From Zhengella mangrovi (GTDB lineage Bacteria; Pseudomonadota; Alphaproteobacteria; Rhizobiales; Rhizobiaceae), in contig NZ_PDVP01000007.1 in the NCBI RefSeq assembly GCF_002727065.1, forward strand, positions 1 through 64,000: DNA of 64,000 nt. Reading direction: 5' to 3'. Positions 8,651 to 15,778 of this stretch are shown in pieces (positions within the stretch are counted from its first letter, which is position 1; the number at the start of each line of letters is the position of its first letter). The notes below the pieces were generated by a model that worked only from the letters and a program-made list of their open reading frames with translations, was not told where the DNA came from and did not search any database. The translations under genes were made by a program, and so were the position numbers.

Positions 8651-9422
8651 CGTTGCCGCCTTCCTGCGCCTGCTTGCGCTTCTTGGCCTGCAAGGATGCG
8701 ACGGCACGGCGGAACATAATCGCCGGCATGGCCGGGATGCTTTCGATCTTCATGTATCCGCAGAAGGCCGCAATATCAGTGCCTGTTTCCTCGATCATAG
8801 TGCGCAGCACTTCGGCCTCGCCTTCGGAGATCGGGCCGGTATCCTCTGCCTTCTTCCCGTCATCATCCGGCGCGGCGGACAGACCGAGCGCAGCCTTGAG
8901 CGTGTACCGCTGAAGATAGGTGACGGTAGATCCGATGGCCTGGATGCTGTTCTTATTCCCGCTCTCGTCACGGCCGGCCATGAGGGTGTTTTCCTCGAAG
9001 TGGCCCATGCGGTGCGAAATGATGCAGGTCACGGAAATCGGTGCATTCGGCTCGGTCACGGTGCGGAACCGATAGGAAAGGCCGAACTTCGACAGGATCG
9101 GATTAACTACGCTGGCAATGGTCGCAAGGTCTTCGTAGTCGTAATTCGTGCGGCCCTTGTTCGTGGTGAAGTCGACCTTCCGGCTTTTCGTGATGGCCGG
9201 GATTTCAGCCTTGGCATTTGCCATTGCGTCATCGAATGCCCTACGAGCCTCATTCGCCTCGTAGCGCTCCTGCAGGAGTAGAAGCTTTTCAAGCGTCTCC
9301 GGGCTGGCATTCGTCTGCAAGGCGCGGTCGATCATCGCCATGGGCGTAACCGGGGCCAGTGCCTTCGGTTCTTCCATGGGGATCAATTCGGCCTGCTTTT
9401 CAGCGGTCGCGTTCATGGTCAT
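8643..9422 (-). CDS. ERF-family single-strand annealing protein
   Basis: The product (259 residues from ATG 9422) has the ERF pattern: ALQTNASPETLEKLLLLQER, ARRAFDDAMANAKAEIPAIT, then GRTNYDYEDLATIASVVNPI and STVTYLQRYTLKAALGL. ERF proteins anneal complementary single strands during phage recombination. The ATG at 9422 overlaps the upstream stop (ATGA). A second in-frame ATG at 9416 sits six bases behind AAGGA and may be the one used. It pairs functionally with the YqaJ exonuclease. Confidence 0.88.
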   Translation of the reverse strand: MTMNATAEKQAELIPMEEPKALAPVTPMAMIDRALQTNASPETLEKLLLLQERYEANEARRAFDDAMANAKAEIPAITKSRKVDFTTNKGRTNYDYEDLATIASVVNPILSKFGLSYRFRTVTEPNAPISVTCIISHRMGHFEENTLMAGRDESGNKNSIQAIGSTVTYLQRYTLKAALGLSAAPDDDGKKAEDTGPISEGEAEVLRTMIEETGTDIAAFCGYMKIESIPAMPAIMFRRAVASLQAKKRKQAQEGGNDD

Positions 9423-9622
9423 TCCTTGTTGTCGGTCAGGTTGAGGTAGAGCCGGCGCGCGGTGCGCCGCGCATGCGGGCCGATGTCGCGTTGCATCTGC
9501 CGCTCGAGGTAGTTGAGCGCATGAGCGCGGGGCATGAAGAGGACTGCTTGGGCTATGGCCCTGGCGTCCAGTTCGTCCCATGCAAAGCTCGTCTGCGCCG
9601 TATCGGAGAGTGCGGCGCTCAC
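9419..9622 (-). CDS. Small phage early protein, unknown
   Basis: A 67-residue protein starts with GTG overlapping the upstream stop (GTGA) and ends in the ATGA shared with the ERF gene. It has helical segments (ELDARAIAQAVLFMPRAHAL, NYLERQMQRDIGPHARRTAR). No family is recognised. Tight coupling on both sides is the main evidence that it is real. Confidence 0.6.
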   Translation of the reverse strand: MSAALSDTAQTSFAWDELDARAIAQAVLFMPRAHALNYLERQMQRDIGPHARRTARRLYLNLTDNKE

Positions 9623-9951
9623 GCCGCCACCTCGGAAACCTGTTCATCAGCCCATTCGCGGGCGTCGTAGAGCTCATCGGAAAGCGCTTCCCAAAGGCGC
9701 TCCTTGAAGCCGTCGAGCGCGGCGGGTGTAGCGTCGTGGTCACCGAGCGAGCAGGCGACAGAAACGGCATCCAGCAGGGTCGGCACGAAGGCGTCGAAGA
9801 TTTCCTCGGCGTACCGGATGGCAAGCTGGGCGCTTTCGGCCTGGTCGAAGTTGCCGTTCACGGTGAGCGGCTGGATGTTGGCCTTCACGCGCGAAAGGCG
9901 GGCTTGGGTCCAGTCGATTGCGTTGGTCAGCTTCTGGCGATCGGCGGTCAT
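9619..9951 (-). CDS. First gene of the leftward early operon, unknown
   Basis: From ATG 9951 the product is 110 mostly helical residues (MTADRQKLTNAIDWTQARLS, later ALDGFKERLWEALSDELYDA), with no recognised family. I prefer this start because GGGAG lies about nine bases upstream and the leader from the predicted start point (about 9972) would be 21 nt. An in-frame ATG at 9972 could instead give a leaderless message with seven more residues. It is the first gene after the operator-controlled promoter. Confidence 0.6.
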   Translation of the reverse strand: MTADRQKLTNAIDWTQARLSRVKANIQPLTVNGNFDQAESAQLAIRYAEEIFDAFVPTLLDAVSVACSLGDHDATPAALDGFKERLWEALSDELYDAREWADEQVSEVAA

Positions 9952-9978
9952 GCGCTTGTCTCCCGTGTTCATGGGAAT

Positions 9979-10007
9979 ATAGTACAAAGCGTACTATTGA
10001 TGGTCAA
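9979..10007 (-). promoter_or_regulatory. Leftward early promoter (sigma70 type)
   Basis: On the minus strand TTGACC (10007-10002) and TACTAT (9984-9979) are separated by exactly 17 bases. One GTAC-N5-GTAC operator fills the downstream part of the spacer and touches the -10, and a second lies just upstream of the -35. Repressor binding would directly block it. It should drive the operon from 9951 leftward through int. Confidence 0.75.
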
Positions 10008-10020
10008 GTACAAAACGTAC
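9982..10020. promoter_or_regulatory. Two repressor operators, GTAC-N5-GTAC
   Basis: Sites at 9982-9994 (GTACAAAGCGTAC) and 10008-10020 (GTACAAAACGTAC) have the same spacing, and 14 bp separate the last base of one from the first base of the other. A third site of this form lies at 11152-11164 in the cro-side promoter. The nearby CI-like repressor at 10485-11102 is the likely ligand. Confidence 0.65.
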
Positions 10021-10160
10021 GATACCTGAATCCGTGATCTTTGCGAAAAAGTCCGGTGCTTGGCCGGGCGGAATCACTAGGTGAGTAGGGGGAAGCTATT
10101 CGCCTTTGTCGGCAGGGCCGGGCAACGGTGAAAAACGTCAGCCGAGGAGTCCGGCGCCGG

Positions 10161-10481
10161 TCATTTCAAGAAGCCAAAGGATCTCGCAACTCGCTCAATC
10201 TGGGTGCAGTGCGCTGTTTTCTGGCTTTGGGTAAATTGCTCTGTTTCGCGGACCGTTCCGCTAACAAATAGGTTCATGTTCGACATGAATTCCATATCGT
10301 CTGCTGCGACATTCGTTTCGATAAAAGCAGCAATTGCGCTTTGATCGAACGAAAACCCACAGGCTTCCTCTGAGCCAATCACAGTCCCCAAATTTTGCGC
10401 GACATCGAGGCTGCCGGCTGACGAGGGAAATGCCATCAGTACTCCTAGGACTGTGAAAGCTAGGTGAGTTCTGCAATTCAC
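10161..10481 (-). CDS. Small secreted protein co-encoded with the prophage repressor (moron candidate)
   Basis: The 106-residue protein starts with GTG, 4 bp after the repressor stop, behind GATAGAAG. The N-terminus RTHLAFTVLGVLMAFPSSAG is a Sec signal peptide. The mature part is about 83 residues with two Cys (EACGF, AHCTQ) that could form a disulfide. Its place behind the repressor means it should be expressed in the lysogen. Lysogenic conversion or superinfection exclusion at the envelope is plausible but unproven. Bases 10021-10160 hold no gene. Confidence 0.65.
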   Translation of the reverse strand: MNCRTHLAFTVLGVLMAFPSSAGSLDVAQNLGTVIGSEEACGFSFDQSAIAAFIETNVAADDMEFMSNMNLFVSGTVRETEQFTQSQKTAHCTQIERVARSFGFLK

Positions 10482-10484
10482 CTT

Positions 10485-11102
10485 CTATCCCCGCGGCTTA
10501 ATCCAGTCGATTGGAGCTGCCCACTCAACCACAACGTCCAGAATGTCCGCATATTGTGCATTCACGCTCTGCAGCGTCCAGAAGCCAGGCCGAGATCCCG
10601 GTCTGATGATTTTGACGAACACCCTGCCGTCAGCAAGCTGAACAACAGCGCGTTGGTTCACCATGACGTCGGGTGGTAAGTGCCGAGAATAGTAGATCAG
10701 TGATCCATCCTCGATGGCCGGGAACATCGAAACGCCATCAACAACCACGGCAATTGTTCCTGGTCGAGCCTCAGGCGGCATCGGAGCCTCATCCCAATCG
10801 TCGTTATCGATGGCCTCTACTTGTTGGCCAGCTCCTACCTTTCCTTTGAGGGGGATGGTCCGCCGTTCTGCCGATGCTGCTTCGCCCTCCCCATAAAGTA
10901 TCCAGCCAGCACTCACACCGAACGCATCAGCATAAACCTGTGCCATCTTCTTTGAGATCGGCCGGTTGCCGTTCTCGTTGCTCGTGATGGTGTTCTGGTT
11001 GATCCCGCGAACGCGGCGTGCCGCATCCGCAGGGGATTCATACCCGGCGGATGCTCTTGCTCGCCTCAATCTGTCCTTCGGCTCTTCCATGGGAAAACGC
11101 AT
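10485..11102 (-). CDS. CI-like prophage repressor (XRE HTH plus S24 LexA-type peptidase)
   Basis: From ATG 11102 (or 11090) the protein is about 205 residues. Residues 7-70 form a Cro/CI-type helix-turn-helix (KDRLRRARASAGYESPADAA, then NTITSNENGNRPISKKMAQV). Residues 85-205 form a S24 peptidase with Ser125 in DGVSMFPAI and Lys164 in RVFVKII. It should self-cleave with RecA during the SOS response and so induce the prophage. It is divergent from the cro-like gene, and both early promoters carry the GTAC-N5-GTAC sites it probably binds. The frame is open upstream to 11306, but that part crosses the operator region. Confidence 0.9.
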   Translation of the reverse strand: MRFPMEEPKDRLRRARASAGYESPADAARRVRGINQNTITSNENGNRPISKKMAQVYADAFGVSAGWILYGEGEAASAERRTIPLKGKVGAGQQVEAIDNDDWDEAPMPPEARPGTIAVVVDGVSMFPAIEDGSLIYYSRHLPPDVMVNQRAVVQLADGRVFVKIIRPGSRPGFWTLQSVNAQYADILDVVVEWAAPIDWIKPRG

Positions 11103-11105
11103 AGC

Positions 11106-11167
11106 GTACGTTAATCGTTCATTGCGTACGATTTTTGTTTGACCGTGATTAGTACGTATTGTACGAA
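11106..11167 (+). promoter_or_regulatory. Rightward early promoter with operators
   Basis: On the plus strand TTGACC (11139-11144), 17 bases, then TACGAA (11162-11167) form a sigma70 promoter. The operator GTAC-GTATT-GTAC (11152-11164) occupies the end of the spacer and overlaps the -10, as in the leftward promoter. Two further GTAC half-sites (11106-11109 and 11126-11129) lie between it and the repressor start and may serve repressor autoregulation. The cro-like ATG at 11175 is only eight bases past the -10, so its message is probably leaderless. Confidence 0.7.
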
Positions 11168-11174
11168 TGATGCG

Positions 11175-11411
11175 ATGAGCACGCCGCGCGACATTGAAGA
11201 TCTGATTTCCAAATGGCCTTCGATTGGCGATTTCGCATCCGCCATCGGGTGCGGATACGAGGCGGCGCGACAAATGCGTATGCGCAACTCCATCGCGCCG
11301 AAGCACTGGACGAATGTAGTCAGCGCTTGCGCGGAAAATGGCGTTGATGGGGTCTCACTTGAATGGCTCGCAGACAATCGAGCTGTATCTGCAAAGGAGC
11401 CCGCCGAATGA
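11175..11411 (+). CDS. Cro-like DNA-binding protein
   Basis: The 78-residue product contains a short YdaS/Cro-like helix-turn-helix (WPSIGDFASAIGCGYEAARQ, then MRMRNSIAPKHWTNVV). It sits opposite the CI-like repressor and should oppose it at the shared operators. I choose ATG 11175. No Shine-Dalgarno site precedes it, and the transcript should start at about 11174, which fits leaderless translation. The next gene begins in its stop (ATGA). Confidence 0.72.
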   Translation: MSTPRDIEDLISKWPSIGDFASAIGCGYEAARQMRMRNSIAPKHWTNVVSACAENGVDGVSLEWLADNRAVSAKEPAE

Positions 11412-11626
11412 AACGCCGCAGGCTCTCCGACGATACCACCACCGCGCGCGAGTTCCGCGACACGATGGAAGGGTGGGGCGATGAACGCCTGCCGCGGGCG
11501 AACCGTGCCGCCTTTCTGACCGATGGTGCGGCTCGGATCGGCTGCGGTGTCGTCATCCTCGGATTGATGTTGCTAGGTCTCAACGCTTTGCGCGCTGCGC
11601 TGGTTGGCTTGGGGCTAGTGCAATGA
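11408..11626 (+). CDS. Small phage membrane protein, unknown
   Basis: A 72-residue protein starting MKRRRLSDDTTTAREFRD has a basic N-terminus and one membrane segment near the C-terminus (IGCGVVILGLMLLGLNALRA). It overlaps the cro-like stop by ATGA and its own stop overlaps the next ATG. The function is unknown. Confidence 0.55.
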   Translation: MKRRRLSDDTTTAREFRDTMEGWGDERLPRANRAAFLTDGAARIGCGVVILGLMLLGLNALRAALVGLGLVQ

Positions 11627-11934
11627 TTTTCGACGGCCGCACACGACCTCCCAGTGCGGACGAAGCCGGTGGCGCTTTCTCCTTCCAAGCGTCACCGGCA
11701 CTTCTTGCCTTTTCCGGGCCCACCTGTCCGGTGCCCGGTCGGGCGATGCGGCGGAGTGGAAGTCACCTGAACTCTGACCTGTTCGGCTCCCTTCTTCGCC
11801 GCATCGTTCCCAAGAGAAAACGGCTCAGGCCAAGTCCTGTTGTCGTTTGCGGCTCTGACCAGCCGCGCATTCCCTTCGGTCCGTCTGACCACGATCCGAA
11901 GCACTGTACCGAGTTTAACGAAAGTCATCCGTAG
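11623..11934 (+). CDS. Doubtful small phage ORF
   Basis: A 103-codon frame starts in the preceding stop (ATGA). Its composition (many Ser, Pro and Arg) and lack of any motif make it only a weak candidate. An opposing frame at 11692-11928 is no better. If neither is coding, about 350 bp here hold only hairpin-rich sequence. Confidence 0.25.
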   Translation: MIFDGRTRPPSADEAGGAFSFQASPALLAFSGPTCPVPGRAMRRSGSHLNSDLFGSLLRRIVPKRKRLRPSPVVVCGSDQPRIPFGPSDHDPKHCTEFNESHP

Positions 11935-11982
11935 CGGCTCCTTCCAACCGTGGTTTCAGCAAACCACGGAAAGGTTGTCCGC

Positions 11983-12327
11983 GTGAGCAAACGTTTTGAC
12001 GGATTGGACAAAATGAGTGTCGCAGTAATCAAACAGGCCAAGTGCATGGCTGAGTTCATTTTGCAGCGGGAACACCGCGGCCCAGGGGACACGATCGACG
12101 CGGCGATGCACCGCGTGGAACGGGCTCACGGCATTCCAGCAACTTGGCTTCACAGACTGCGATATCGCGAAATCAAGGACATGCCTGCCAGCACCTATGT
12201 CGCGCTGACCAAGGCATACGAGGCAGCATGCGCGCGGGCGGAGCGTGCATACGAATTGGAACGGGCAAAGCATGAGACTGATACGGCGGTGGTGCGGATG
12301 GCTGATCTTGTGGCTGGAAAGAAATAG
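11983..12327 (+). CDS. Small phage early protein, unknown
   Basis: GTG 11983 follows AAAGG by eight bases and gives 114 residues; an ATG at 12013 is the alternative. The middle (TIDAAMHRVERAHGIPATWL, then HRLRYREIKDMPASTYVALT) looks like a helix-turn-helix-type helical protein, and the C-terminus is a charged helix. It precedes the GapR-like gene by 11 bp. No family is named with confidence. Confidence 0.55.
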   Translation: MSKRFDGLDKMSVAVIKQAKCMAEFILQREHRGPGDTIDAAMHRVERAHGIPATWLHRLRYREIKDMPASTYVALTKAYEAACARAERAYELERAKHETDTAVVRMADLVAGKK

Positions 12328-12338
12328 GAGGCGCCGAA

Positions 12339-12803
12339 ATGGCTGAAACCATCGCGGCTGGCCAGATCCGCGCCCTTGTCGAGCGCGTTGAGCGCATCGA
12401 GTCCGATGTGCGTGAGCTCAACGCCGACAAGTCCGAAATCTACAAGGAAGCCAAGTCGATGGGCTTCGACGTCGCGACATTGAAACGTGTCGTCCAGCGG
12501 CGCCGCAAAGACCCGACCGAGGCGGACGAGCAAGACGCCATCTTCGACATCTATTGGAGTGCTCTAACCGGTCGTCAAGGCGCCGAGCCTCGCGTGCGCG
12601 TGCACGTGCACGCGCACGAGGAAGTGCCCCAAGCTGCAGCCGAGCCGGATCCGGTCCCGGTGTTCTCGGCCAATCCCAAGCCGCTGCGCGAACACTGCCT
12701 GTCTCCAGAGAACTGCGCCGGATACGGCTCGCGGCATTGCCACCGGTGTCTCACGGCTGCGGCTGTCAGTGAGAAGGCGAACCCGGAGACAATCGATGGC
12801 TGA
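12339..12803 (+). CDS. GapR-like (DUF2312) DNA-binding protein with a C-terminal Cys/His extension
   Basis: Residues 1-80 match DUF2312/GapR: AETIAAGQIRALVERVERIE, then YKEAKSMGFDVATLKRVVQR and DEQDAIFDIYWSAL. GapR is the alphaproteobacterial nucleoid protein that encircles overtwisted DNA and supports replication. The chromosomal protein is about 90 residues. This one has about 70 extra residues with an RVRVHVHAHEE stretch and a Cys/His cluster (HCLSPENC, RHCHRCL) that could bind a metal. The start has a strong GGAGG site. It probably acts on phage DNA during replication or transcription. Confidence 0.82.
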   Translation: MAETIAAGQIRALVERVERIESDVRELNADKSEIYKEAKSMGFDVATLKRVVQRRRKDPTEADEQDAIFDIYWSALTGRQGAEPRVRVHVHAHEEVPQAAAEPDPVPVFSANPKPLREHCLSPENCAGYGSRHCHRCLTAAAVSEKANPETIDG

Positions 12804-13140
12804 TCTTTTTTCGCCCCACATGACCATGGAAGCGCAGATGCAACCGATCAAGGACACCTTCCTTGGTATGGCGCACATCGCAGGCACCGGTCCAAAACAA
12901 AGTACGTGCCGGGAATGCGCTTATTGGTTCCCGACCGATGCCACCAGGAACCGCGGGAAGTATCTGTATTCCGGCGATGGCGAGCAAATGCATCTGCAGC
13001 CGGCTCGGTGCAACAAGCCGATCGCCAACAAGGCCGATAGGCGCGTTCCGCCTTGTGCCAAGGCGTGCAGGCTATTCGAGCCGAATGAAGACGCTCCTGC
13101 GCTCGTCCGAGAATATCTGAGGAGCCGCAAGAATGGCTAA
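12796..13140 (+). CDS. Phage protein with Cys cluster, unknown
   Basis: The 114-residue product from ATG 12796 (GGAG upstream, 8-bp overlap with the GapR-like gene) has Cys residues spaced as in a zinc site: TCRECAYW, ARCNKP and PPCAKACRLF. The function is unknown. A further 18-codon frame with GGAG upstream follows at 13133-13189 and could be a tiny gene, but nothing else supports it. Confidence 0.6.
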   Translation: MADLFSPHMTMEAQMQPIKDTFLGMAHIAGTGPKQSTCRECAYWFPTDATRNRGKYLYSGDGEQMHLQPARCNKPIANKADRRVPPCAKACRLFEPNEDAPALVREYLRSRKNG

Positions 13141-13191
13141 GCCTGTTCCTAGATCACAGTTGGCGTTGCTGCGCTGCCCGGAGCACTGACC

Positions 13192-13431
13192 ATGATCCTG
13201 CCGCCATTTTCCAACGACAGACCACCACCGCCATTAGCGGATATCGTGGACGCGCTCGACACGCTCATTCGCGAGCAACGTACCTGGCTGCATGATTTTG
13301 GCCCGGGCGCAGCGAGGAACAAGCGCCATGGCGCCATGTCGGTCGAACAGCACCAGCACAAGCTGAACGCGCTCCTGTGGGCGCGCCGGGGCTATGCAAC
13401 AGCATTGGAACGAAAGGCGGCGGCCGAATGA
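13192..13431 (+). CDS. Small phage protein, unknown
   Basis: A 79-residue protein has a Pro-rich start (PPFSNDRPPPPLADIVDALD) and a helical remainder. Its stop overlaps the start of the VRR-NUC gene (ATGA). No recognised family. Confidence 0.5.
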   Translation: MILPPFSNDRPPPPLADIVDALDTLIREQRTWLHDFGPGAARNKRHGAMSVEQHQHKLNALLWARRGYATALERKAAAE

Positions 13432-13799
13432 CCCGCGTTCGCCGCACACCGGAAGGGCTCTTGCAACAGGCTGTGGTCGAATTCCTCGACCTGGCTCTGC
13501 CGGCGGGCTTTCGCGCGTTCCATATTCCCAACGAGGGGAAGCGGTCGAAGATCGCTGGCGCCATCGCCAGGAAGGAAGGCTTGCGGGCAGGGGTGCCGGA
13601 TCTGTGCATCGTCCGGCATGGCGGATGGTGTGCATTCATCGAATTGAAGCACGGGCAGAAGAAGCCGACTGAAGAGCAGGTCGAATTCCTGGACTGGTGC
13701 GCCGAGCATGCCATCCCTGCGGCTGTCTGCCGGTCAGTGGAAGGCGTGCGCGACCAATGCCGCGAATGGGGCATTCCGCTCAAGGGAGTGGCGCGATGA
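13428..13799 (+). CDS. VRR-NUC domain nuclease
   Basis: The 123-residue protein is a stand-alone VRR-NUC (PD-(D/E)xK) nuclease. GVPDLCIVRHGGWCAFIELK carries Asp58, Glu72 and Lys74, and an N-terminal helix (EGLLQQAVVEFLDLAL) and a C-terminal EEQVEFLDWC complete the usual length. Family members cut branched or Holliday-like DNA. It probably resolves phage replication or recombination intermediates before packaging. It overlaps its neighbours by ATGA on both sides. Confidence 0.82.
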   Translation: MTRVRRTPEGLLQQAVVEFLDLALPAGFRAFHIPNEGKRSKIAGAIARKEGLRAGVPDLCIVRHGGWCAFIELKHGQKKPTEEQVEFLDWCAEHAIPAAVCRSVEGVRDQCREWGIPLKGVAR

Positions 13800-14548
13800 A
13801 ACTCTCCGCCGCTGTCATCGACGCCATGGTCGCATCCGGATGCACAGCCGAGCAGATTGCCGCGGCCGTCAAGGCATCGCTCATCGAAAATGAGGAGCGG
13901 GCGGCCGAGAAGCGTGAAGCGAGCAGGGTAGGGAACCGGGAGCGCCAGGCTCGTTACCGCGCGAGAAAAAACGCAGAAAAATCAACCGCCCGTAACGCAA
14001 ATAACGCCGTTATGCAGCGTGACACGCGTGACACCCCTTCCTCCCCGGAGGTTTCCCCCCACACCCCCCTTCCTAACCCCTCTAACCCCATACCCCCTTC
14101 GCCCCCTAAAGGGGGCTCTTCCCCCACGGGATCGGGTCAGTTCGCCGATTTCTGGAGCATCTACCCGCACAAGGTCGGCAAGCGGGACGCCGAAAAGGCG
14201 TTCGTCAGGGCGCTTGGCCGTGCACCGTTCGAAACGATCATGGACGGGCTTCGCCGGTACGCTTCGAAAACCGATGACCGACCGTGGTGCAACCCGTCCA
14301 CGTTCCTCAACCAGGACCGATGGGAAGACGCGCCGGCCGATGCTGCACCAAGGCACCAAGGCCGACCGCCGCCACGTCGTGAATCGCCCGACAGTTTCCG
14401 CGCCGCCCTCAAACGACACGCAGGCATGACCGATGAACCAGCTCACGACACCACGAGACACGACCACTCCGGCTACGGAGGCGCAGATCTCGCAGGCTCT
14501 GGCCCTGTTATCGACCTCCTTGCCGTATCGGGACGAGGGCGACGGTGA
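13796..14548 (+). CDS. Phage replication-type protein (HTH N-terminus, conserved C-terminal domain)
   Basis: The 250-residue product starts in the VRR-NUC stop. Residues 1-60 contain a helix-turn-helix-like stretch (CTAEQIAAAVKASLIENEER) and a basic region. A long Pro/Ser linker follows, then FADFWSIYPHKVGKRDAEKA and WCNPSTFLNQDRW. That C-terminal pattern occurs in phage replisome-organiser or helicase-loader-type proteins. The last 116 bp overlap the next gene in another frame. Confidence 0.6.
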   Translation: MKLSAAVIDAMVASGCTAEQIAAAVKASLIENEERAAEKREASRVGNRERQARYRARKNAEKSTARNANNAVMQRDTRDTPSSPEVSPHTPLPNPSNPIPPSPPKGGSSPTGSGQFADFWSIYPHKVGKRDAEKAFVRALGRAPFETIMDGLRRYASKTDDRPWCNPSTFLNQDRWEDAPADAAPRHQGRPPPRRESPDSFRAALKRHAGMTDEPAHDTTRHDHSGYGGADLAGSGPVIDLLAVSGRGRR

Positions 14549-15020
14549 ACTGCGCACACGGGCGTATCTCTCAGCCCTCCACGGAGTCACGCGCTATGGC
14601 TTGAGCCTCGCCACGCAGGCGGCGCTCAAGGGCGAGCACGGATCGAAATTCTTTCCATCCACGGCAGAAATGCGCGGGCTGTACGATACCGCCATGCGAC
14701 CGGTCCACGAGCAGCAGAAAGCGGAACGCCGCGCTGCAGCCGACGCGCATGAACGTGAGACATATCAGTGGGCCATCAACGCGCCTCGCGCCTCAACCGA
14801 TCAGATCACCCAGCGGTTCCGCGATGACAATCGCCGTTCGGAGCGTGTCCTCGAGGACACGCCGCTTGGCCGTTCCATCGCCAAAGCGCGTACCGCGCTC
14901 CTTGGCCGCCAGATCATCGCGGAAGGCGTCTCCATGGAAGGTTTCAAGCGCGGCGCAAAAGAACACCAATGGGGTGAGGGCGCGTCCTATTCGCCCCTCC
15001 TGAAAACTGTCTATCGGTGA
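14433..15020 (+). CDS. Phage protein, unknown (possible replication accessory)
   Basis: A 195-residue protein starting MNQLTTPRDTTTPATEAQIS has an N-terminal segment (LRTRAYLSALHGVTRYGLSL) and a charged helical C-terminal half with EQQKAERRAAADAHERETY. Its position behind the replication-type gene suggests a part in replication. No domain is recognised. Confidence 0.55.
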   Translation: MNQLTTPRDTTTPATEAQISQALALLSTSLPYRDEGDGELRTRAYLSALHGVTRYGLSLATQAALKGEHGSKFFPSTAEMRGLYDTAMRPVHEQQKAERRAAADAHERETYQWAINAPRASTDQITQRFRDDNRRSERVLEDTPLGRSIAKARTALLGRQIIAEGVSMEGFKRGAKEHQWGEGASYSPLLKTVYR

Positions 15021-15029
15021 GGTGATAAA

Positions 15030-15659
15030 TTGCCCTGGTATGCCATTCGCATTTCTCCCGGTGCCGCTCGGCAGAACATGCGCTACCGTGGCCATGTTGG
15101 CCCGCGTGGCGGGTTTCGCCTTGAGCGGTATTCGGACGAGACAGAACGCACAGCGATTGAGGCGGCTTTGGACGATGCCGGCATCGAGCACTATCTGCCG
15201 ACCGAAAAGCGGGAGATCCGGCAGCGCGCCCATACCAACAAGTTCAAGGACGTTCGCCATCCGTTGATCCCGGGCTACTGCTTCGTTCGCAACCCGCCAG
15301 ACTTCATGTGTTTCGACAGCATCCCAGGCGTGATTGGTGTCCTTGGTATCCGCGGCGAACCATCCATCATTCACCCCCAGGCCATCGCCATGCTCAAGAA
15401 TGCCGAGGCTGAAAATGCGGAGCTGCTCGAAAAGCAAAAGCAGAAGCGCCACGAAGCCCAGAAAAAGCTGACGCGGGCGAGGGCGTCACAGCTCTACCCC
15501 GTCGGCTCAAGGATCAAGGTACAGTCGGATCTGCTCGGGATCGTCGATGCCCGTATTACCAGCGTGACGGGACGGAAGACCGTCAAGGCCGTGGCCGAGT
15601 TCCTCAATGGACTGGTCGACATAGAGGTCAGGATTGACCAGATAAGCGACGTCGCCTAG
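15030..15659 (+). CDS. NusG-like transcription antitermination protein
   Basis: The 209-residue protein begins PWYAIRISPGAARQNMRY and continues with LPTEKREIRQRAH and HPLIPGYCFVR, the pattern of the NusG N-terminal domain that binds RNA polymerase. Residues 155-209 (QLYPVGSRIKVQSDLLGIVD, then VKAVAEFLNGLVDIEVRIDQ) resemble a KOW domain, separated by a charged helix. The start is TTG behind GAGGTGA. It lies between the early genes and terminase, so it probably lets polymerase read through into the late genes. The promoterless-looking gap to terS (15660-15778) is short. Confidence 0.78.
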   Translation: MPWYAIRISPGAARQNMRYRGHVGPRGGFRLERYSDETERTAIEAALDDAGIEHYLPTEKREIRQRAHTNKFKDVRHPLIPGYCFVRNPPDFMCFDSIPGVIGVLGIRGEPSIIHPQAIAMLKNAEAENAELLEKQKQKRHEAQKKLTRARASQLYPVGSRIKVQSDLLGIVDARITSVTGRKTVKAVAEFLNGLVDIEVRIDQISDVA

Positions 15660-15778
15660 ATTCAACCCTCAATGGTGATTTGTGCGCGGTGGATTCGTCC
15701 CGGCACGTTGCGGAGCTTCACCGTCCGCGTAAGGCGAATTGCGCCTGAAGTTTCCTTCCAACATCCTGGGTCAAGCCA

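Noticed and set aside
8027-8719. Long plus-strand frame over the exonuclease gene
   Set aside because: It is antisense to a clear YqaJ exonuclease and contains no motif.
14019-14130. C-rich stretch that looks like a short tandem repeat or CRISPR fragment
   Set aside because: It is the Pro/Ser linker of the replication-type protein; no regular repeat-spacer pattern is present.
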